Origin: BOKV01 sp041397525
Lineage (GTDB): Bacteria > Pseudomonadota > Alphaproteobacteria > Rhizobiales > Rhizobiaceae
Reading direction: 5' to 3'
Assembly: GCA_041397525.1 (NCBI GenBank)
Contig: JAWKWL010000003.1
Location: forward strand, 124,001-188,000
DNA: 64,000 nucleotides
The position numbers and the translations under genes are program-made. Numbering within the stretch: the stretch's first letter is position 1; the number at the start of each line of letters is the position of its first letter. Positions 58,981 through 64,000 of this stretch are shown here, in pieces. The notes under the pieces are model-generated. The model made no database searches. It saw nothing but the letters and a program-made list of their open reading frames with translations, and was not told where the DNA came from.

Positions 58981-59457
58981 ATGGCAACCGTAAGCATGAC
59001 GGTGAATGGCAAGAAAGTCACCGGAGACGTGGAGGATCGCACCCTGCTCGTGCAGTTTCTGCGTGAGATCCTCAATCTGACGGGTACACATGTCGGTTGC
59101 GACACCTCGCAATGCGGAGCCTGCGTGGTCCATGTCGATGGCAAGGCAGTCAAATCCTGCACCACGCTTGCAGTTCAGGCATCCGGTTCAGCCGTCACCA
59201 CGATTGAAGGATTGGCTGATGGAGCGAACCTGCATCCGGTCCAGTCGGCATTTCGCGAGCATCACGGCCTGCAATGCGGCTTCTGCACGCCGGGCATGAT
59301 CATGACCGCAGTTGACATGATCAACCGTGCCAAGGCGGATGGCCGCAAGCTCGACGAGGGCACGATCCGGGCAGAGCTTGAGGGCAATATCTGCCGCTGT
59401 ACCGGCTATCACAACATTGTGCGCGCAATCGAGTCTGCCGCACAGGCCATAGCCTGA
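58981..59457 (+). CDS. coxS: CO-dehydrogenase-type (2Fe-2S) small subunit
   Basis: A 158-residue iron-sulfur subunit of a molybdenum hydroxylase. The plant-ferredoxin cluster is GCDTSQCGACVVHVDGKAVK (then SC) and the second cluster uses CGFCTPGMIM and NICRCTGYHNIV. The ATG at 58981 has TGGAGGAAA upstream. It passes electrons between the molybdopterin site in the large subunit and FAD in the medium subunit. The order S-L-M is maintained; the large subunit starts 89 nt later. Confidence 0.96.
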   Translation: MATVSMTVNGKKVTGDVEDRTLLVQFLREILNLTGTHVGCDTSQCGACVVHVDGKAVKSCTTLAVQASGSAVTTIEGLADGANLHPVQSAFREHHGLQCGFCTPGMIMTAVDMINRAKADGRKLDEGTIRAELEGNICRCTGYHNIVRAIESAAQAIA

Positions 59458-59546
59458 TCGCATTTTGGCGCGACGTCCGGGCGATGGTGAACCATCGCAG
59501 CCCGGTTCCACTGAAATGCAGTTCGTGAATTCTGGAGGAGGATAAG

Positions 59547-61886
59547 ATGGGAATGGAAGGTATTGGCGCACGGGTACTTCGCAAGGAAGACCAGCGCTTC
59601 ATCACCGGCAAGGGCCGCTACACCGACGATTTCAAGATGGCCGGCATGCATTATGCCGCCTTTGTGCGCTCACCGCATGCTCATGCAAAGATCAAGGGCA
59701 TCGACAAGTCGGCTGCCGAAGCCATGCCGGGTGTTGTTGCCGTGCTCGACGGAAAGCAGCTGACCGGAGACGGCATCGGCAACCTGATCTGCGGCTGGAT
59801 GATCCACTCCAAGGACGGTTCACCCATGAACATGGGCGCCTGGTCGGCCATTGCCACCGAAAAGGTGCGCTATGTCGGTGATGCGGCTGCTGTCGTCATC
59901 GCGGATTCGCTTGCCAACGCCCGCTCGGCTGCCGAGGCAGTTGCGGTTGACTACGAAGTGCTGCCTCATGTGGTGGATGCCGTTTCCGCGCTCAAATCCG
60001 GAGCGCCGCAGCTTCACCCCGAAGCAAAGAACAACATGATCTATGACTGGGAAATCGGCGAAGCTGCTGCCACGGATGCAGCCCTTGCCAAATCGGCCCA
60101 TGTCACCGAGATCGAGATATACAACAACCGTCTGGTTCCCAACCCTATGGAACCGCGTGCGGCGCTTGCCAATTACGATGTGGCCGAAGACCATTTCACC
60201 CTCTACACCACCAGCCAGAACCCGCATGTTGCCCGTCTCGTCCTGTCGGCCTTTTATCAGGTCGCGCCCGAGCACAAGCTCCGCGTCATTGCGCCGGATG
60301 TCGGCGGTGGCTTCGGTTCGAAAATCTATATCTATCCCGAGGAAATTGTCTGCCTGTGGGCATCCAAGCGCACCGGTGTTCCGGTCAAATGGACCGCGGA
60401 CCGCACCGAGGCATTCCTTGCCGATGCACATGGCCGCGACCATGTAACAAAGGCCAGGATCGGGTTCGACAAGGACCACAAGATCACCGGCTTCAAGGTT
60501 GACACGATCGCCAATATTGGCGCTTACATGTCGCTGTTCTCGTCCTCGGTCCCGACCTATCTTTATGCGACGCTGTTGTCGGGCCAGTACAACATCGCCA
60601 ACATCCACTGCAATGTGCGTACGGTCTACACCAATACCGCTCCCGTGGATGCCTATCGCGGTGCGGGTCGTCCGGAAGCAACCTTCCTGGTCGAGCGCAT
60701 CATGGAGACGGCAGCACGCGAACTTGGCTTGGATCCTGCTGAACTGCGCCGCAAGAACTTCATCCGATCATTCCCGCACCAGACACCCGTCATCATGGCC
60801 TATGATGCGGGCGACTATGACACAACGCTGGATGCTGCACTCAAGGCAGCGGATTACGCCGGTTTCTCGGCGCGGCGTGCTGAAGCTGAGAAGCGTGGCA
60901 AGAAGCGCGGTATCGGCCTTTCCTGCTATATCGAGGCATGCGGCATCGCGCCTTCTGCGGCCGTTGGCTCGCTGGGTGCCGGCGTCGGTCTGTGGGAATC
61001 GGCGGAAGTCCGCGTGAACCCGGTCGGCACAATCGAAATCCTGACCGGCTCGCACAGCCACGGCCAGGGCCACGAGACCACTTTTGCGCAATTGATCTCG
61101 GATCGCTTCGGCCTTCCGACTGCCAATGTCCAGATCGTCCATGGCGACACCGACAAGGTGCAGTTCGGCATGGGAACCTACGGTTCGCGTTCTGGTGCGG
61201 TGGGCATGTCGGCCATCGTCAAGGCGCTCGACAAGGTCGAGGCCAAGGCCAAGAAGATTGCCGCACATCTCATGGAAGCCGACGAGGGCGACATTGTCAT
61301 CGAGAATGGCGAAGTGAAAGTTGCCGGCACCGACAAGAAGCTTGGCTGGCACGAGGTCTGCCTTGCTGCCTATACCGGTCACAACCTGCCCGCCGGCATG
61401 GAACCAGGTCTCAAGGAAGGGGCATTCTACGATCCGACCAACTTCACCTTCCCCGCAGGCGCCTATGTTTGCGAGGTTGAGGTCGACCCCGAAACCGGCG
61501 TGACGCAAATCGTGCAGTTTGTGGCAGCGGACGATTTCGGCAAGATCATAAATCCGATGATCGTAGAGGGCCAGGTGCATGGCGGCATCGCCCAGGGTAT
61601 TGGCCAGGCGCTTCTCGAAGGCGCAATCTACAATGCCGACGGCCAGCTGATCACGGCAAGCTTCATGGATTACACCATGCCGCGCGCCGACGATCTGCCC
61701 AGCTTCAAACTGTCGACGCATGAGACGCTGTGCCCGGGCAATCCGCTCGGCATCAAGGGCTGCGGCGAGGCAGGAGCCATCGGTTCGCCGCCCGCGCTGA
61801 TCAACGCGATCACCGATGCCATCGGCAACAACAACCTGACAATGCCAGCCAGCCCGTCACGGGTCTGGGCTGCGATGAAAGCATAA
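59547..61886 (+). CDS. coxL: CO-dehydrogenase-type molybdenum hydroxylase large subunit (form II)
   Basis: A 779-residue molybdopterin-binding catalytic subunit. The active-site loop reads AYRGAGR, the form II signature, rather than the AYXCSFR loop of proven form I CO dehydrogenases, so CO may not be its main substrate. Other features are VGGGFGSK, SHSHGQGHETTFAQL and the C-terminal GIKGCGEAGAIGSPPAL with the catalytic Glu. GGAGGAGG stands 8 nt before the ATG. A related aldehyde or N-heterocycle oxidation is possible. Confidence 0.92.
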   Translation: MGMEGIGARVLRKEDQRFITGKGRYTDDFKMAGMHYAAFVRSPHAHAKIKGIDKSAAEAMPGVVAVLDGKQLTGDGIGNLICGWMIHSKDGSPMNMGAWSAIATEKVRYVGDAAAVVIADSLANARSAAEAVAVDYEVLPHVVDAVSALKSGAPQLHPEAKNNMIYDWEIGEAAATDAALAKSAHVTEIEIYNNRLVPNPMEPRAALANYDVAEDHFTLYTTSQNPHVARLVLSAFYQVAPEHKLRVIAPDVGGGFGSKIYIYPEEIVCLWASKRTGVPVKWTADRTEAFLADAHGRDHVTKARIGFDKDHKITGFKVDTIANIGAYMSLFSSSVPTYLYATLLSGQYNIANIHCNVRTVYTNTAPVDAYRGAGRPEATFLVERIMETAARELGLDPAELRRKNFIRSFPHQTPVIMAYDAGDYDTTLDAALKAADYAGFSARRAEAEKRGKKRGIGLSCYIEACGIAPSAAVGSLGAGVGLWESAEVRVNPVGTIEILTGSHSHGQGHETTFAQLISDRFGLPTANVQIVHGDTDKVQFGMGTYGSRSGAVGMSAIVKALDKVEAKAKKIAAHLMEADEGDIVIENGEVKVAGTDKKLGWHEVCLAAYTGHNLPAGMEPGLKEGAFYDPTNFTFPAGAYVCEVEVDPETGVTQIVQFVAADDFGKIINPMIVEGQVHGGIAQGIGQALLEGAIYNADGQLITASFMDYTMPRADDLPSFKLSTHETLCPGNPLGIKGCGEAGAIGSPPALINAITDAIGNNNLTMPASPSRVWAAMKA

Positions 61887-61899
61887 GAGAGGCAAGACC

Positions 61900-62700
61900 A
61901 TGCACAATACATCCTACCACCGCGCCTCTTCGGTAGACGATGCGGCGGCCATGATGGCCAAGGCCGAGGACGGCAAGTTCGTCTCCGGCGGCCAGACGCT
62001 CATTCCAACCATGAAGCAGCGTCTGGCAGCACCTAGCGACCTGATCGACCTGCGCCACATCGCTGCGATGAAGGGCATCTCGATCAACGGCAATCAGGTC
62101 ACCATCGGTGCAGCTACCACCCATGCGGAAGTAGCTTCCAGCAAGGAATTGCGGGCAATTTGTCCAGGCATTTGCAACCTTGCCGGCCATATCGGCGATC
62201 CGGCTGTGCGCCACATGGGAACAATTGGCGGCTCCATTGCCAACAATGATCCGGCGGCAGATTACCCGTCGGCAATGATGGCGCTGAACGCGCAGATCAT
62301 GACCAACAAGCGCACCATCGACACCGATGATTTCTTCACCGGCATGTTCGAAACTGCGCTGGAGGATGGTGAGATCATCACTGCCGTCAGCTTTGCGGCT
62401 CCCGCCAAGTCGGCCTATGCCAAGTTCCCGAACCCGGCTTCGCGCTACGCGATGGCAGGTGTTTTCGTTGCCAAGCTCAAGAATGGCATGGCTCGCGTGG
62501 GCGTTACCGGTGCTGGTGCCAGCGGGGTCTTCCGCCACGAGGGCATGGAAAAGGCACTGACCGACAACTGGAGTGCTGACGCTGTTGCCAATGCCAAGGT
62601 TGATGAAGGCATGATGCTTTCCGACATCCATGGCGACAGCGCCTATCGCGCCAACCTCGTGAAGGTCATGGCGAAGCGGGCAGTTGCTGCCGCAGGCTGA
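61900..62700 (+). CDS. coxM: CO-dehydrogenase-type FAD-binding medium subunit
   Basis: A 266-residue flavoprotein subunit. The two FAD-binding motifs are visible as FVSGGQTLIPTMKQRL and TIGGSIANNDPAADYP. It begins 13 nt after coxL behind GAGAGG and ends the S-L-M operon, with a terminator hairpin 28 nt later. Accessory genes of true CODH loci (coxD, coxE, coxF, coxG) are not adjacent. Confidence 0.93.
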   Translation: MHNTSYHRASSVDDAAAMMAKAEDGKFVSGGQTLIPTMKQRLAAPSDLIDLRHIAAMKGISINGNQVTIGAATTHAEVASSKELRAICPGICNLAGHIGDPAVRHMGTIGGSIANNDPAADYPSAMMALNAQIMTNKRTIDTDDFFTGMFETALEDGEIITAVSFAAPAKSAYAKFPNPASRYAMAGVFVAKLKNGMARVGVTGAGASGVFRHEGMEKALTDNWSADAVANAKVDEGMMLSDIHGDSAYRANLVKVMAKRAVAAAG

Positions 62701-62727
62701 TTGCTGCGGCTTTAATGGGATCAAGGG

Positions 62728-62755
62728 AAGGCGGGGCTTTGAAGCTCCGCCTTTT
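62728..62755 (+). terminator. intrinsic terminator of the cox operon
   Basis: AAGGCGGGGC pairs with GCTCCGCCTT around a short TTTGAA loop region and ends in CTTTT. The G-U pair inside the stem is the only imperfection. It lies 28 nt after the coxM stop. Confidence 0.8.
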
Positions 62756-62867
62756 CCGTTTGACGGCCTCAATTTTTCACGGGGCCGATTGGCTTCCTGT
62801 CTGGCCCGTCGTATAAGCCCGGCTTCGAAGACTGGGCCGCTGCATGCGGCAAACAGGAATTGAAACC

Positions 62868-64000
62868 ATGCAGCTTGAAAAGATTGTCTCACCGCTGGGA
62901 CTGATCCTGTGTGTGGCTGGGCTTGCAATGGCACTTCCCGCACTCGTCGATCTCGCACAGGGAAACCGGGACTGGCAGGTATTCCTGGTTTCTGCCTTTG
63001 TTGCTGGTGGAGCGGGGCTTTTCCTGCATTTGGGTTTTCGTGATCGCCATTCCGGCTGGAACCGCCGCGACGGCTTCCTGTTTGTCTCGATGTCCTGGCT
63101 GGTCATGTGCTCTGCCGGTGCCTTGCCGTTCTATTTTGCCGAAGTGCAAATGAGCCCGGTTGATGCCTTTTTTGAATCGGTATCGGGGCTGACTACAACC
63201 GGCTCCACCGTCATGTCTCAACTCGACCGCCTGCCGCCCGGCATCCTGTTGTGGCGCTCGCTGCTGCAATGGATCGGCGGCGTTGGAATTGTCGTGCTTT
63301 CGGTGTTCCTCTTCCCTTTCCTCAAACTGGGCGGGCAATCGCTGTTTGCGATGGAATCATCAGACACGGCAGAAAAGAGTTTCTCTCGCTTCGAGGAATA
63401 TGCTGTCCGGATCCTGTGGCTCTATGTCGGCCTGACGCTTGCCTGCATCCTCACCTATAACGCATTGGGCATGAGCTTTTTTGATGCCGCCAATCATGCC
63501 ATGGCGACGCTCTCCACCGGTGGATACGGCACTTCCGATCTGTCATTCGCAAAGTTCAATTCCGTTCCAATCCTGTGGGCGGGAACGGCGTTCATGCTTT
63601 TGGGCGGCATGCCGTTCATGTTCATGCTGTTCATGTTCTCGCCAAAGCGGCGGTTCTTCGACATCCAGATCGCCTATTATTTCGGTATTGTGGCCCTGTC
63701 GGTGTTTTTCCTGCTGATCGTCCTGCAGGTGAACGGCACACCGGTCGATCCAACACTTTTTGCCAGCGTCACCTTCACCGTGGTCTCGATCCTGACCACC
63801 ACCGGTTTCGTGTTCCAGGATTTCGGGATCTGGCCGACTGCTGCATTGTTCCTGGTCGGTCTGTTGATTTTCCTCGGCGCCTGCTCCGGCTCGACCGCCG
63901 GCGGCCTGAAGATGTTTCGCATCGTCGTGTTTGTTGCCGTGTGCAGATCGGCAATCGCCAGACTGCTCTCCCCCAGTTCCGTGCGCAGCATGAAATATGG
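62868..64000 (+). CDS. trkH: TrkH family potassium uptake protein (3' end outside window)
   Basis: A potassium channel-like permease translated directly from 62868 (MQLEKIVSPLGLILCVAGLA); 377 complete codons are present before the window ends. The repeated pore loops are visible: GLTTTGSTV, TLSTGGYGTSDL, LTTTGFVF and GSTAGGLKM, the last being the fourth selectivity-filter region. It works with TrkA in the cytoplasm for potassium uptake. No trkA is adjacent. The C-terminal helices lie beyond 64000. Confidence 0.93.
   Translation, partial: MQLEKIVSPLGLILCVAGLAMALPALVDLAQGNRDWQVFLVSAFVAGGAGLFLHLGFRDRHSGWNRRDGFLFVSMSWLVMCSAGALPFYFAEVQMSPVDAFFESVSGLTTTGSTVMSQLDRLPPGILLWRSLLQWIGGVGIVVLSVFLFPFLKLGGQSLFAMESSDTAEKSFSRFEEYAVRILWLYVGLTLACILTYNALGMSFFDAANHAMATLSTGGYGTSDLSFAKFNSVPILWAGTAFMLLGGMPFMFMLFMFSPKRRFFDIQIAYYFGIVALSVFFLLIVLQVNGTPVDPTLFASVTFTVVSILTTTGFVFQDFGIWPTAALFLVGLLIFLGACSGSTAGGLKMFRIVVFVAVCRSAIARLLSPSSVRSMKY

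Overview
The window reads as chromosomal DNA of an alphaproteobacterium, most likely a member of the Hyphomicrobiales (Rhizobiales). Supporting signs are the rpmH-rnpA-yidC-yihA cluster, a PutR/PutA proline pair without a DNA-binding domain on PutA, a complete leucine (liu) degradation operon, a two-subunit PimC/PimD-type acyl-CoA dehydrogenase, a form II CO-dehydrogenase-like enzyme, and an ornithine decarboxylase with a long structured leader. Coding density is high. I see no insertion sequence, prophage, integrase or CRISPR array.

Layout. 0-3.4 kb (minus): rpmH, rnpA, yidC and yihA, read from a near-consensus promoter. 3.7-7.7 kb (plus): a TVP38/TMEM64 membrane protein, a flavin disulfide reductase and an orphan sensor kinase, followed by tRNA-Arg(ACG). 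8.3-17.9 kb (plus): a Liv-type ABC uptake operon flanked by two acyl-CoA ligases and containing a nudK; its substrate-binding gene carries a one-base frameshift. 17.9-23.8 kb: putR and putA divergent, then TRAP transporter Q and M subunits without a binding protein. 23.8-31.0 kb (minus): L,D-transpeptidase, acetylpolyamine amidohydrolase, dihydroorotase, D-amino acid aminotransferase, PLP decarboxylase and L-serine dehydratase. 31.2-38.2 kb (plus): TetR regulator and liuABDEC. 38.2-40.3 kb: ornithine decarboxylase behind a structured 438-nt leader, then a thioesterase. 40.5-53.6 kb (plus): a giant 2,300-residue LEPR/DUF4347 repeat protein followed by four genes that resemble an export apparatus. 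53.7-62.7 kb: ureidoglycolate lyase, XdhC, two acyl-CoA dehydrogenase subunits, a lytic transglycosylase and coxS-coxL-coxM. From 62.9 kb: a TrkH potassium transporter that runs off the window.

Most of the window serves heterotrophic catabolism: uptake and CoA activation of organic acids (8-18 kb), proline (18-22 kb), serine and D-amino acids (24-28 kb), leucine (31-38 kb), dicarboxylic or other acyl-CoA oxidation (55-57 kb) and a molybdenum hydroxylase (59-63 kb).

The most unusual segment is 40.5-53.6 kb. A very long surface-type protein with no Sec signal, an N-terminal LEPR motif and a DUF4347 domain with a possible His/Cys dyad lies directly upstream of a TolC-like lipoprotein, two membrane-fusion-type adaptors and an M50 metalloprotease fused to an adaptor domain. 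No ABC ATPase or RND pump is present. I infer a dedicated export and processing system for the giant protein. The main alternative is that an ATPase is encoded elsewhere in the genome.
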